From Strobilurus pachycystidiatus (taxonomy: Eukaryota > Basidiomycota > Agaricomycetes > Agaricales > Physalacriaceae), in assembly GCA_019915135.1 (NCBI GenBank), contig JAHLMK010000011.1:930001-994000 (forward strand): DNA of 64,000 nucleotides, read 5' to 3'. Every line of letters starts with the position of its first letter. Positions within the stretch are counted from its first letter, which is position 1. Below, in pieces: positions 1 through 11,339 of the stretch. The position numbers were made by a program, and so were the translations under genes. Under the pieces are notes generated by a model, which worked only from the letters and a program-made list of their open reading frames with translations, was not told the DNA's origin and ran no database searches.

Positions 1-531
1 CGATTATCTTCCGATAGGCCGCTTTTAGCGCTTTCGTCTTGGGACATCGATCTTTACCCTCAGTGGTCGAAATGTCGACACCAAAGTCCGAACACCCTGG
101 ATCACACCCATATGCGACTCTGCACCAGATGACTGACAAAACCCTTGAAATCGCGCAGGACGGCTTATCGATGCCCATCCTCTCACGAAGGCCAGCGGAG
201 TTGCTGAGCGGCCGAGCCGTGTACTCATCTGCTGCGCCACGCTGCGGCTAGGTGGAATCTCATCGCCGACGCTGCGGCACCTCGTGCCCGACTAGATTGC
301 ACTTACTTATCTCAACTTGCTGTTCACACCAAGTGATTATCGTATGAAATGTTCGAAAACATGTTGAAGAACGTGTAATGCTACTGAGAATGCGAATGAT
401 GTTCCGATGATGGTACTGCTACAGTGTGAAGAAGATGCATGAAGAGATACAGTGATGGGTATGGCCGATGTCGATAGGATGCAGTGGGGTATAGAGGCTG
501 GCGGGGTATGTGGCGGAAGTGCTACTGCCGC
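1..531. other. No gene recognised
   Basis: Both strands hold only short overlapping frames without similarity to anything I know. The right part is the 3' flank of the serine-rich gene that ends at 532. Confidence 0.5.
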
Positions 532-1065
532 TCAGTGGCGGTTCAAGACATTCCTGACCCTGCGCCGCGCGCGAAAGACCCCATATCCCAAAGAGAACGA
601 CAGCGTCTGGAGCTGGCGCTTCATCGCCTCTGAACAGGACATCTCTGGTTTCTTGGATGACTGTGTTTCTGGCTCGGCGTCTTCGGCCTCGTCGTCCCAT
701 GAGTCGGATTCCTCCTCCGACTCATCCTCGTCCTGCTCCTGGTACGAGTCTAGCGAGACTCTGCGGCTCTTCTTGAGCTTGCCTGCGTCGTGCGACGGCG
801 CGGTGTAGTAGGATGCGGATGAAGACGACGACGACGATGGGTAGAATGATGTGCGGCTCGCTGGCCGTGGGCGCGAGAACGGGTCCACGTACTGCTCTTC
901 GTCGGTGTCCATGGTGGACGCGGACGAGTAGGAGGACGGCATGAGCGGGAAGTGGCGGTAATCTGGATCATGCATGTTGCCCTTGCGATCGTAGTAGACG
1001 CGGGGCTGGCTGGTGTGTTTGGAGGAGTAGGACGGATCCAGGATGCGGGCGATGTCCGACTGCAT
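532..1065 (-). CDS. Serine-rich conserved basidiomycete protein of unknown function
   Basis: Uninterrupted 177-codon frame. The N-terminus (residues 1-45) is ordered-looking and begins MQSDIARILDPSYSS with a DRKGNMHDPDYRHFP segment. The middle is low complexity, with runs of serine around residues 75-85 and an acidic D/E/S tract around 108-130. The C-terminus is basic and arginine-rich. A TATA box lies about 45 nt upstream of the chosen ATG, which supports this start. I recognise the N-terminal block as a type common in predicted agaricomycete proteins but know no function. No signal peptide or membrane segment is visible. It is probably a nuclear or cytosolic, partly disordered protein. The reverse-strand frame at 452-808 is its shadow. 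Confidence 0.65.
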   Translation of the reverse strand: MQSDIARILDPSYSSKHTSQPRVYYDRKGNMHDPDYRHFPLMPSSYSSASTMDTDEEQYVDPFSRPRPASRTSFYPSSSSSSSASYYTAPSHDAGKLKKSRRVSLDSYQEQDEDESEEESDSWDDEAEDAEPETQSSKKPEMSCSEAMKRQLQTLSFSLGYGVFRARRRVRNVLNRH

Positions 1066-1110
1066 TGTGGCGCTGGGGTGCGATGGGGGACAGCATGTCG
1101 AGTCGCCGGG

Positions 1111-1118
1111 TCTTTATA
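1111..1118 (-). promoter_or_regulatory. TATA box of the serine-rich gene
   Basis: TATAAAGA on the minus strand, 46-53 nt upstream of the ATG at 1065. The spacing suits a short 5' leader. Confidence 0.5.
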
Positions 1119-3058
1119 GGGCTTGGTCAAAGGATGTCTGCGCGGGGAACAAGTCCGTGTGCCCAATCCCCGATCTGAACCGGCTCAACCTGGGTTCGTC
1201 CGCAGACACGCTCAGCCTGACTCATGCTGTCAGTCCCTGCAGCTCCCTTTCGGCGCCTGCGTTCACAGCCGTCCACGCGACGTGCTATTACTGCGTGGTG
1301 GCCCCTCTGCTGGTGACTGGGCTGCGCTGGTCTGTATTCCGTCCTCTGGCGTGCATGAGAACATTCGCCTTGGCGCCGTGCTCCTCGCGGCAACGTGTCT
1401 CTTCTGCCTCGATTCTCGGAATGTCATATCATACGAATCAGTCAGCTCCTCGGTAATCCATCGCGGGCCCATCATATCGCTGCTAATGCTATCCATCTCG
1501 ATCAGCTGCTTTGCAAGACATGGGGTACCCGGTGCCTTACCCCGCATATCCGATTCCAAGATTGACGCGTTGACGCTGCCGCGCCGGTTGTAACCCACTC
1601 GGCCTCATCGTCTCACCTGTCTGTGCAGGAAGGAGACGCTCACCGCATGCACTTGCCGCCCTATGCAGTAGAAGCGCGGTTCGCACTATATACAGTGCGT
1701 TTCACGGCAACGTCGGTCGGTAAGTGAACCAGTGCAACCGTCTCACCCCACAAATCTGAAATTAAGGTCTTTGTCCATATCGCGGAAATCTTATCGAACG
1801 GCAACTCGGTATCGAAAGTAAACCTTTTACTTTTGCACTTGTCTCTTCTATGGCTTCTAGTTTAGGAACGAACTCTGCTGGTCAAAACAGCGACTCTGAC
1901 ACTGACGTTACGACTTTCGTTGCTGCTCCTCGCCGTGTTAGCTGTCTGTTTCTTGCTGTCGTCGTGTTTAGCTCAAAAGCTGCATTCAAATTCCTGCTGC
2001 CTGCCAGTGCAAACTTCTAGGGTGACACATCATCCATGGTTTACAATTCTATAGCTCCCTTCTGCTTCACTTTTTCTTTCTGCGAGCCTAAGGTGGTCAT
2101 ATCGCAGCAAGAAGGCCCGCAAAGACGTCTTCCCAGCGGTCAAACCATGCCATTTAACATCTAGTTCATTGTTGAGCTTGTCCTCTATACTCGCCTCGTC
2201 GATAACGGGTGGTACGTTTCGTCAACTCACTCAGTGACGCCACATTCGAAATAGCTAACAGGTCAACGAAATGAGCTATATTTGAGGTTTGACTCACGCC
2301 TGGTAAAAGCCCGCGGTCTTACAAGCGGCCGTACAAACGCGTAGCATGATTGCAAGACTCCCTCGGCAGACTCTCATCTATCCGAACCAAGATGGAAGTT
2401 GGAATCTCTGCATGACAAAACAAGCTTTCGTCATGCCAATCCTGCTTCCGGATGACGCATACCTGGGAAAGCCTCCGTATCTGAGGCTGTGCTGCCGGGG
2501 TGCCTTGTTTTCAGACTCTGACTCTGACGGCGTTTCAATGCGCTGACGAACCACCAAACGAACCGCCGATGCCGATGTTGAAGTTCCGAGGCTCTTTGAC
2601 AAAGACGAGCATAAGGCTGACTCACGGATGGCGGACAGATACGTATCTTCCCCACCGCGCTTATGGAAATGGGACGGATCTTTCTTTGGAAACAGTCTTT
2701 CTCAGCAATGTCTCTTTGTCGAGTCAGACTCGGCCGAAGTCATCGAGGCAACGTGAATCCGGATCCTCTATCGCGCGATCGATAAATGCGAATCATGCGA
2801 TGACTCACGGCGCGTGTCTGTTGCTAGTCTCTTCCATGTCCAAGGCGTGTTCAGGGAGTCAGGGAACCATGAAAGATTCCTACCTCGCGCCGTATCACAC
2901 TTTGATTGTATCACACGCATTGTGCTATTATCGCGATGTAGCCGCACATTCGTCCTGTCCTATTCTTTATTCTTCTGGGCTTCACATGTACACGCTCGCA
3001 ACACGCTGATCAAGTCAACCTGATGATTGTGATCCGTGCGTTTGTCCAAGTGCGGCTT
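1119..3058. other. Intergenic, no gene supported
   Basis: No frame here has domain similarity or a convincing exon chain. Three identical TGACTCACG nonamers occur at 2290, 2618 and 2801. They contain the perfect Gcn4/AP-1 core TGACTCA, and on the minus strand they read as GTGAGTCA, a good 5' splice-site sequence. I tried to build minus-strand exons around them and met stops in the frames I tested. Confidence 0.4.
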
Positions 3059-3925
3059 TCACTTCTGTTCATATTTTATTCCATCAAATGTGAACCTTCG
3101 AAATGATCCACTGAGCAAACAGCAGAGGAAGTCCGGACCGAGCTGAATGCACCTATAGTCCCATGGTTCGGGAGCTTCCGCCGATATCAAGTGCCAGTAA
3201 GCCTTCGCGTGTGCAGGCCCACTCGCCCAGAAGCTGTCGGGTTCCAACTGATCAAGTTGCGGAATGTAGCCATCGGAAAAGACAAGATGCGCGTGCGTAG
3301 TGAGATCTAAAAAGTAATCATTCCGTCATATAATGCAAGTACAGAGCTCGCGAGACACGTACCGTATGCGCTGCCTTATGGAAAAGTTCGGTCAAGTATG
3401 CTGCTACATGCTTCTGCGCGCCAAGGCCAAGGCTCGCGGGTTTCAGGCTGGCTGATATAGAGGGAAGCAAACTTCCAATGACGATGAACGCCTTGGGGGA
3501 GTCCTCGTGGATTGGAAAACAGAAGGACGCTGGGGATTCCTGGGCAGCAACATAAGAGCTGGCGGCCACATTGAATGTCTGTACATATTTGTCGAGGGAG
3601 AGTGATAAAGGATCACCTGCCTTCGCAGGAACGTACGTATAAGCTACACGAAGTTCAGTCTGTATGAGCATTCGTAGTAAATAGGCCCCTACCGTTAAAG
3701 ACAACAAGGCTGGGGGTCCGTGATCGTTGCTAAAAGTTTGGAAGGCATCATTGCAACGCTATCAAGTTGAGTGACAGCAACAGCGAGCTACTCGAGTATA
3801 AAAACAAGAAGCGCCGTCGCCTTTAGGACGTCGGGAGCCGATGTCTACAGCGCTAGAGCTGTTGCGACAGAGTCGCCAACGTTGAGCCTAGCACCGATAA
3901 TAAGAGCGACTAGTTTATATGGCAT
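3059..3925 (-). pseudogene. Short-chain dehydrogenase, broken copy
   Basis: The minus strand starts at an ATG with MPYKLVALIIGA, close to the Rossmann nucleotide-binding start of SDR proteins. Pieces in shifting frames follow: an IGSRRP stretch (about 3835), a main exon (about 3345-3660) with YVPAKAGDPLSLSLDKYVQT, a GLGAQKHVAAYLTELF stretch that resembles the helix carrying the Y-x3-K motif in this family, and a last exon (3059-3305) with GPAHAKAYWHLISAE. An intron with GTGTCT...TTTTTAG joins the last two in frame. The N-terminal part has a stop directly after TALAL and at least one further frame change, and the canonical Tyr of Y-x3-K is not visible. A functional enzyme would reduce a carbonyl with NAD(P)H. 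I read this as a pseudogene or a gene with sequence errors. Confidence 0.55.
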
Positions 3926-4391
3926 GACAGGACAGGGCGGCTGCAGCAATGTCGGTGGATTGTTTTCTTCATGTCGTCTAGGAGACTCTAGGTGTCACCG
4001 AAAGTACAACGCGCTTACGCGACTGTACGCGACCATTGTCGGACCAATCTCGGTCCCACTGCCGTGGACTTACTGATCGTGACCCTGCGCATCTGGGTTT
4101 TCCGTGGTCAAAAACAAGGTGGAGTTTTTGGTGAAGATGGATCATCAAGCGACGTCGAGCCCGTTCAGGATTGGATTGGATTGTTGCCTAGCGAGCACTA
4201 GCAGTAGCATGAGAGCAGCAAAGAAGGCTGATGGGCTAGAATATTTGAGCACCGAGAGGAAAAGTCATTTCGCTGCGAATGTGCGAAAGGTGAAGCAGGG
4301 TTAGCAGGGTGAAGCCGATGGAGGGCGGATCCAGGTTCGATTGCTATCTGCGGTCCGATTCCTCCGAGCTGTTGCATTCCTTTCGACCATC

Positions 4392-5795
4392 ATGTCCAAT
4401 CTTTACCGTTCTGCAATGAGTGCTCGGCTTGCAAAATTACCTGCCACATTACCTGGCGCCGATGCCGAGGAAGATGAAGACGACGAATCTGGCGACTCCC
4501 TGGGATCTCTGCCAGGACGCGGACTCGGACCGCCTGCAATGTCTGTGCGATCTGGTGAATCTGCAGAGCTGCTGTAATTAATCGTTCTATCAAGGCCGAG
4601 AAATCAAGCCGCCAACAGACCAAAAGCAGCGCCAAATCCTGCGTACGCTCCCATATCGGCCTCCACGTTCTTCGCCACCGCTGCAATGGTCGATGTACCA
4701 TCGCGTGGACTCGACTGCCGCGTATATTACACACCACCTAAATTTGAGGGAGGAACAGTCATGGCGTGCCACCACGGTGCAGGATACTCCGGTCTCAGCT
4801 TCGCCTGCTTAGCCAAAGAGATCACCGATATGACCCAAGGCGAATGTGGCGTTCTTTCTGTTGATGCACGGCGACATGGTGGGCCGATCCACGCCGGCTA
4901 TCTGTTCGATATGGCTCAAATACTCTGCTAGGAAAGACGGTACCGACGACTGAAGTGGATGACGGGGATCTGTCTATTGACGTGCTCGTACAAGACTTCA
5001 CAGAAGTCATAAAGAAAGTGTTCCCTGATCCGGCTAAAGCACCAACGATACTGGTATGTATGCTCATCCTCAATGGGCTGAAAGTATTGAAAGTGGGCAG
5101 CTTGTCGGTCACAGCATGGGCGGCTCAGTTCTCGTACGCGCGTGCCCTCTTCTCCTCGAAGCCAAATACCGCATTACAGGTGTCGTCGTGCTGGACGTCG
5201 TAGAAGGTTCAGATGTCACTCACGGCCACTGCTTCCCTTCTAAATTGATTCCTCGCAGGATCCGCTCTCGATGCATTGCCGCACATGAACAGTCTACTCA
5301 ACGCACGGCCAGACGGGTTCGACAGTCCAGAAGAAGCCATTGAATGGCATCTCAACACTAAGGCTCTACGAAACGTCAACTCCGCCCGAGTCTCGATCCC
5401 AACTATCATCAAACCCTCAGATTCGGGCTTTCCTTTAGTGCCTACATACGTGTGGCGGACACCCTTGAGGTCAACCGCACCTTACTGGAGAAGTATGGTC
5501 TTTTCTCCAGTCGAAGGTCGTTTGGGTCTCATCTCTTTCAGGCTGGTTTGAGGGCCTTTCATCTCGTTTCTTAGCATGTAAAACTGCACGTCTGCTTATA
5601 CTGGCTGGAGCAGACCGCCTCGATAAAGAGTTGATGATTGGCCAGATGCAAGGCAAATTCCAGATGATGGTGGTACCCAGTGTTGGGCATATGCTACACG
5701 AGGACGACCCGACGAGTGTAGCTGAGATTCTGGTCGAATTCTGGAGGAGGAACGAAAGAGTGGTTGCTGGTGTCAAGAAAGTTGGGGAATTGTGA
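4392..5795 (+). CDS. PPE1: Protein phosphatase methylesterase 1 (PP2A demethylase)
   Basis: Alpha/beta hydrolase that removes the methyl ester from the C-terminal leucine of the PP2A catalytic subunit. The N-terminal MSNLYRSAMSARLAKLP is characteristic of the family. It continues with CHHGAGYSGLSF (oxyanion region), VDARRHGKT, the nucleophile elbow GHSMGGS and GHMLHEDDP near the C-terminus (catalytic His). Introns I can place by frame and homology are 4879-4931, 5054-5100, 5207-5258 and 5493-5541, all 47-53 nt. An in-frame TAA at 4575 must lie in another intron; 4555-4608 (54 nt, GTGAAT...ATCAAG) keeps frame and is my best guess. The protein ends ...VGEL. Length after splicing is near 400 residues, usual for the family. 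The N-terminal intron is the only weak part. Confidence 0.85.
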
Positions 5796-5975
5796 TGTTG
5801 ACGGACCTGTATATAAGTCTAAAGGGTGGTTTGGCAACATACATCGCACAGTCTTGGGCGTGGTTCGGCTTTCGATTTGCTAAGTGAGGTAAACAATTGC
5901 ATTCTATGCGAATTCATCTGAATCACCCCTCTACTCGTGTGGTATACGACCTCATCGCGTCTTTGCTTTCTGTCA

Positions 5976-7685
5976 TCATTGAATTGAGTAGTGCCTGTGT
6001 AGTGCACGAGCCGAGACCACAGGCAAGGCAACCCTAAACACCAAAAATTGATTGTTGACGTCGTCTCCAGCATCATAGGGCAGTCCAAGCGAGGTACCGT
6101 TGGTGGTGATGAAATCGTTGTCCGACTAAGAGAAGTTCAGTGACAATGTCAGGCCGGCAAAAAATGTACGAACTATTGTGAACAAGAAGTAATCGTTGGG
6201 GAATCTCTTATCGTTCACTGGTGCGAGTGCGAGCGATTCCCACTTGGCGCCGATTTGGGTTTCATCGTCTTTTTTACCTAGAGCAAGATATTGAGGTTTC
6301 CCATGATTTATGACATAACATACCATTCTGTAGACCAAACCGGGCGAGCTGGGTTTGGTCCAGGTAGTCTACAAAAGAGACATATTTCGCCGCGGTGATA
6401 CCATCGTCAAGCTTCCCGTCATCCGCAATGGGATTCGCGGGGTCGTCAAATTTGGTCCCATGGATATCAGTAGCTTTGACAATGGAGAAGAGGTCCGCCT
6501 GCCTGGAGGATTGGGTTTGTCAACATGATGAGCGAAATTCGAATCGATTGCAAAGACAAACTTGTAACTCGACTCGAGGTCATCTCCACCTTTACCATCG
6601 CCATCTCTACTCAAGGCCAAGAATATGCCATCACCAAGGAAGAGAATCTCGCTGCTAGCACGCGTCTTGCCCTTGTTTTTGCTGATTGGCAAAGGGACCA
6701 CCCACTCGCCCACTAACGCCGGCCGCTCTACGGTGTCGTCAGAGACATCGTATGCGAACAAGCGCGTATAACGAGAGGTAGTCTTGGCGTCCCCTCCATC
6801 CTGTATGGTGGCAGATTGCAGCATAGCGTACAAGACCTGGTTCTCGAGGTCTAGGCTCAGACCTTCGAAACCCTTATTTCCTGCCCTCCCCGTTGCCTGG
6901 TCTACTTCAGAGGTAAAGTTGAGATTTCCTTGCGCGTCGTAAGGGAGGACCGCATCGACTGGGTGTATGGTTTGAATGAGGTTCCCGTCGGCAGAGAAGC
7001 GGTAAATGTAGGGTCCGTATTCGTCGCTAATCCAGAAACTTCCGTCGGCATTGCCAGCAATCCCTTCGGCGTCGATTGACAACCGGTTGGTGGAGAGTGG
7101 GACAGGCATTTGCGGATCGGCATACGCGACCTCTGGGTAGCCTGCCATCGCTGGGCGTATGCCGGTCGAGTCCAAGCCGGTAGTCTTGGCACCATCACGC
7201 TCGAATTGCAATGTGGTGTCGACGTATGACAAGGCGAGTGTCTGTGTGGCATCGTCGTACGACAGGTCATCATCGCCCTCGTAAGGAGTAAGCCAGAAGT
7301 TGATCTCATGCTGACGCGCTTGGTAGTCGACCGTAGTTTCGCTACGACATCTTCGTAAGTGCCAGTGAAGATTTCGCCAAGTAATAGTGACCCACACGTT
7401 GTAGCCGCGGTCCGGGTGGACGACGAACGTCCCGCTGTAACTCCCATTGAAGAGTTTCCGCCAGGTTCCTCTCTTGATAGTGGCAGCGCTTCCAAACCCA
7501 CCCATGGTGTCTCCTGTTGACTCAACGAAGTCTGAGGGTATAACGCCGAATCCCACAAGGCCCTTGTTGACAAAGGTGTGCCCGTCGAGTTTTACGGCCA
7601 CATCGTTTCCTTTTGTGCGCATGGGTCTGGCGTGGATTTGTAGGGCCAGTGCCACACACAACGTCGAAACAGTTAAGACGGTCAT
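5976..7685 (-). CDS. Secreted phytase-like esterase (esterase-like activity of phytase family)
   Basis: The N-terminus MTVLTVSTLCVALALQIHA is a signal peptide. The body shows the family core RLSIDAEGIAGNADGSFWI followed by SDEYGPYIYRF, then GFEGLSLD and a C-terminal DIHGTKFDDPANP block. Introns resolved by frame: 7342-7395, 6503-6561, 6278-6323 and 6126-6173 (46-59 nt). The last coding exon ends with a TGA at 5976-5978. A TATA box sits 43-49 nt upstream of the ATG at 7685, which favours this start over the in-frame ATG at 7823. These beta-propeller-like secreted proteins are named for weak similarity to phytases. The substrate is not established, so the function is esterase-like only by family name. 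Likely about 500 residues, extracellular or cell-wall located. Confidence 0.8.
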
Positions 7686-7727
7686 GGAGAGATTTAGTCG
7701 GGAGTCGCCACTCCTGAGAAAGACAGG

Positions 7728-7734
7728 TTTTATA
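7728..7734 (-). promoter_or_regulatory. TATA box of the phytase-like gene
   Basis: TATAAAA on the minus strand, 43-49 nt before the ATG at 7685. Its spacing matches the TATA boxes of the serine-rich and annexin genes in this window. Confidence 0.5.
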
Positions 7735-8888
7735 GGCGTCATGTTCTGTCGAACGTGCGCTATATTTGAGAAAGTGGCATGTGGGCCGGGTCGTGTGTGG
7801 GCTTGATGAATGGCAATTGCCAATGACTGGTGGAGTATTGATCAACGTTCAACTTGGGTGACAAGGGGGACGGTATCCGAGTCGACGGAGTGGGAGTCCA
7901 TTGAGGAGGTGAATCTGGTGATGGCGTCTACAAAGGATCTGGCCGTCACAAGCTGATCGAGAATTGGATAAACTTGAACAAATGAGGACGATCTGCGGGC
8001 CAGCTGTTTTTCATGAAGTCAACCTAGCCGTGCGGCCATCACCCAGTGCTGACAATGACTCAATAGCTTGTTCGGGTCGCCAATCCAAAGGCGAAGAAGA
8101 CTGTCAGCGGATAGCATCCCCGTCATCTGTGACCGAACCTAGATCCAGAGGTTTTTGTCAGAGAACGTCAATCAGCTGAGTGGGTGAGGGACACTGACTG
8201 GCGTGTTGCCGCGTGTATCTTTGTCGCGAAAACGTCTGTCGCGTGCTATCATAAGATTTGATTCAACCAGTTGCCGCACACGACCAGGTGTGCTAAGTAT
8301 GCGAAGCTCGCGGTGAAGATGCTTTTTTCCCTGGCAAGAGTGGAAGATTTGTATTGATTTGATGACTTTGTGTTAGAGGGCCCACACCGTGGCCGTTCGA
8401 ACGCAATGTGAACATAGTCACCGGCACGGCGCGTCTGTGCACCTAATACCATATTTGCGCAATGCGCCTTACAGCCCTGAAGACTCGACAGCCGATGGGA
8501 CGCCGAGGGATTGCGGCAAGAATGAGTGGAGAGATGATGGGTGTTCGAGGACAAGAAGTCTCGGCCGTTAAAACCGAGTTGGTCCACGATCGCGACCCAG
8601 TTCAAGTTGGTACTTACAGTAGCCTACTGCGGATGCTTAGCGAGTAAGCCGAAGGTATGACCTTCGTTTATGAATATGATAATTATGTTTGTTTGTACCC
8701 GAAGGGACTGGGTCGGTTGACAGGACCAAGTGCAACGCGAGGTGATCAATGACAATAGTACATGCTTGTTGTGCTGGAAAGGGCGGAAAGTACAATATAA
8801 ATACAATAACATGAATGACTTGTTCAAGGACCAAGGAACGGTGGTATAGGGTAGCCGAAAAGGTCATAGCCCGAGTGACTCGAGGAGA
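7735..8888. other. Intergenic, no gene supported
   Basis: Only short frames without recognisable motifs (longest 118 codons on the minus strand at 8249-8605, no homology I know). The right edge abuts the stop codon of the small four-exon gene. Confidence 0.4.
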
Positions 8889-9331
8889 CTACGAGCGGCC
8901 ACCATTTTGGCCAGGGCTAGCGGTGGTATCCCATTGAGATAGCTCAGCACCGGAGTCGAGAGACAGTCCATGGGGGCCCAATCTCTGTGAACTCATCAAC
9001 GAGATGTTGGAAACAAGCTTGAATATATGATACGCACGAAGCCGCGTTCCAGGAGATCCGCAAGCTCGTCTTGTGTGAGTTGGACCACAAACTCTTGGGA
9101 GTTGGGAGGCTGTGAGTTGGAGATGAGACTCGAAGATGAGTGTAGAGACGAAGAGGGGTACGCACTAAGTTATCCTGGCTCCTGGGAGGCTATGAGTTGG
9201 TATGAGAATCGACAATCAGGGGAGAGACAAAGAGGAGTGCGCACCAGGTTCTCCTGGCGGCTAGTAACCTGAGAGTTCACTGTCGTTGAAGCAGCAACGT
9301 TGAAGTTGGATGATGTGGATAGAGGAGGCAT
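8889..9331 (-). CDS. Small four-exon protein with a tandemly duplicated intron-exon unit
   Basis: Predicted from splice sites. Exons are 9245-9331, 9166-9189, 9038-9109 and 8889-8984; introns are 9190-9244, 9110-9165 and 8985-9037 (55, 56 and 53 nt). All three donors are GTGCG and all acceptors are TAG or CAG. All junctions are phase 0, giving a 92-residue product that starts MPPLSTSSNFNVAAS and ends GQNGGRS. Exon 2 encodes only eight residues (PPRSQDNL). Introns 1 and 2 and the exon ends before them are clearly duplicates of each other. Exon 3 carries VVQLTQDELADLLERGF, likely helical. No signal peptide, CAAX box or known domain is seen. The function is unknown; the regular splice architecture is the evidence that it is real. 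Confidence 0.5.
9110..9268 (-). repeat. Two tandem copies of an about 80-nt exon-end plus intron unit
   Basis: The units at about 9190-9268 and 9110-9189 align over the exon end (CCAGGAG...), the GTGCG donor, a CCTCTTYGTCTCT tract and the CCAACTCAYAG acceptor. The second copy created a 24-nt mini-exon that keeps the reading frame. Confidence 0.7.
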
Positions 9332-10415
9332 GATGGCAATATAGATGAGGATATTCCGAATGAGTAGTCGATGGACTCGATGGTCTTGGAGTGAAGTTGG
9401 TTGTTGTTGAGTGTAGGAGCAAGACAGAGCGACAGAGTTGAGTGCCAATTTGAATTTATTCAAACTATGCACGTGACGGTCAGGACCCTGCAGCTGGTTT
9501 TTTTTCGGCCCTGAGGATGGTAGTAGCGTATACAGGAAGGTCAAGGTAGACACGGCGGTCGGAGAGAGAGATAAGTAGCTTCTGGAAAATCCAAAGTCCT
9601 GGACGGGAGGCCCTAGCTTGTTATTACGCCATTAAAGAACTTTGACATGAAGAACAAGCATTCCACTGAGACCATTGACATCATTACATTGACCATAGCA
9701 AATGCCGCCTCGAAGAATGACTGGAAGTAGCCTCGCCTAGTGTTAGATGACACTGGGGGGGGCACCTTGAGGCCAGAATATGAGCTGGTGAACACCTTTG
9801 ACCGGGCAGATGACTGATCAAGCGCACACCCAACCTTCTTCGTTCGCATAGATGGAATACGGCGTTAGCCATCAGATGACTAGGATGCAGCAGGAAATGT
9901 GTGGCGTCAGCAAGTCATTCGTTTTCGGGACACTAGAGACCAGAGAGCACCAAGTGTATGGTCGACATTACATCCCATGTCTCGAGGAAAGATCCCGCTG
10001 GAGACTCGGATGACACCAAGTCTGTTGCATGGGTTCACCGCCCGAGAACAGACATGTGCTGAAAGTCTTGCGCGGCAGTATGGAGTCAACTGAATGTCGA
10101 GGTGGCGGTACAAGAACGAGTCAAACGTTTGCTCCTCGGGAAGGAAAACGCCCGGATCATCGGTCCGGTCGTCATAACCTGAAGCTGCCTCAACTTTGAA
10201 CTCGGGTCTTTCATCCTACCTCGTCGAACCAACTGCCTTCATCGATTGCTGGCTCGGCTAGTCCCAGTTCTCGCAAGCCTCTCAAACTCCGTGAGATCGA
10301 TAATAATCTGTTCCTAACCGTCCCTGTCAGACTACGAGGACACAAAGAATCAAGGTAAGTTACATACTTCTGAACCTCATAGATATGTATTCCATCTCAT
10401 GAAGCCAGCAAGATC
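9332..10415. other. Intergenic, no gene supported
   Basis: Contains upstream sequence of both flanking genes. Short frames at 9613-9872 and 9899-10113 lack recognisable motifs. Confidence 0.4.
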
Positions 10416-10997
10416 ATGTCCACTCCAATATACATATCATTGTTTGCGGAAGAGAAACCGCAGACAGAAGGACAAGGCTACTTTCACTGGGGGATCGCGC
10501 TTCCACGACCCGAATTCCAGAATCGGCTTGATGGACAGATAGACGTATTTCAGGTAGGCGAGGCGGACGACGGTGCTTGGTTGAAGAACCACAGGCTCGG
10601 GGCTGACGCGCCTGTATTCCAATCTCTCCGGAACCTCTTCGCTGTCGTCGAGTTGCCTCCCTTGACTGTCTCCAGGGAAGAAGTATGCCAGATGTTGTCA
10701 GACGAGCCGTCCGTGCAGGGGGACACCGTGACCCCGCCAGTTTCAATGCAGCACGGCCATCGCAAGCCATGGAGCTGTGCGCATTGGGTCATTCGGGCAC
10801 TGCAGAGAATGAACGCCAGTGGTTGGTTTTCGTCGACTCCACCCGGAAGTATCGACGACGGAGATCTTTATTATCACTACATCCGCTTTGACAAGGGCGC
10901 CAGATGCGAACTGGGCCTTCTCAACCATTTCAACTTTCCTGACTTTGTGGGTGTGATGGTGAATGGGGTCAGAGTATTGGACGGGCGCAAATGGTAA
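10416..10997 (+). CDS. Basidiomycete family protein of unknown function, copy 1
   Basis: A 192-193 residue frame starting MSTPIYISLF with FHWGIALPRP, an ELPPLTVSREEV segment, WSCAHWVIRALQ and a C-terminal LYYHYIRFDKGARC. It is clearly paralogous to the minus-strand gene at 14631-15194 over the whole length. The fold is unknown to me; the HW and WSCxxWVIRAL motifs recall small fungal proteins annotated only as DUFs (possibly DUF6914, not verified). A good intron (10994-11042, GTAAGT...ACAG with a CTGAC branch) begins inside the last codons. If spliced, TG joins A at 11043 to make a TGA stop after DGRK; if unspliced, the TAA at 10995 ends it after DGRKW. No membrane or secretion signal. Confidence 0.7.
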   Translation: MSTPIYISLFAEEKPQTEGQGYFHWGIALPRPEFQNRLDGQIDVFQVGEADDGAWLKNHRLGADAPVFQSLRNLFAVVELPPLTVSREEVCQMLSDEPSVQGDTVTPPVSMQHGHRKPWSCAHWVIRALQRMNASGWFSSTPPGSIDDGDLYYHYIRFDKGARCELGLLNHFNFPDFVGVMVNGVRVLDGRKW

Positions 10998-11339
10998 GTC
11001 CGTGGTCAGTCTGACTAGAGGCTGACGCATCATTGCAAACAGACTTTACCAAGTCGCGTCTTCAACACCTTAGCAGTGATTTTGACGTGGTCGAGTACAA
11101 AAGCACGGAGAGTTATTGCGCATATTTTTTCAACTATTACCCGTACTTGGGTCGCCTCAATCACCGCGGAAGGGACAGTCGACCTGGTGGCGTCACGTCG
11201 CGATCGACACCGGCAGGTCTTCTAAATTGCGGCGGTGGACTTCGATGATCGCCGTTCCCTTCTTCCTTTACGACTTCCACAACGACCACAACTACGACTA
11301 TCTTTACATTCGTTTACAAGCAGTGCCCATCGAGCAATC

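Noticed and set aside
7523..7823. Upstream ATG (7823) as the start of the phytase-like protein
   Set aside because: It would place the TATA box inside the coding region and hide the signal peptide that begins at the ATG at 7685.
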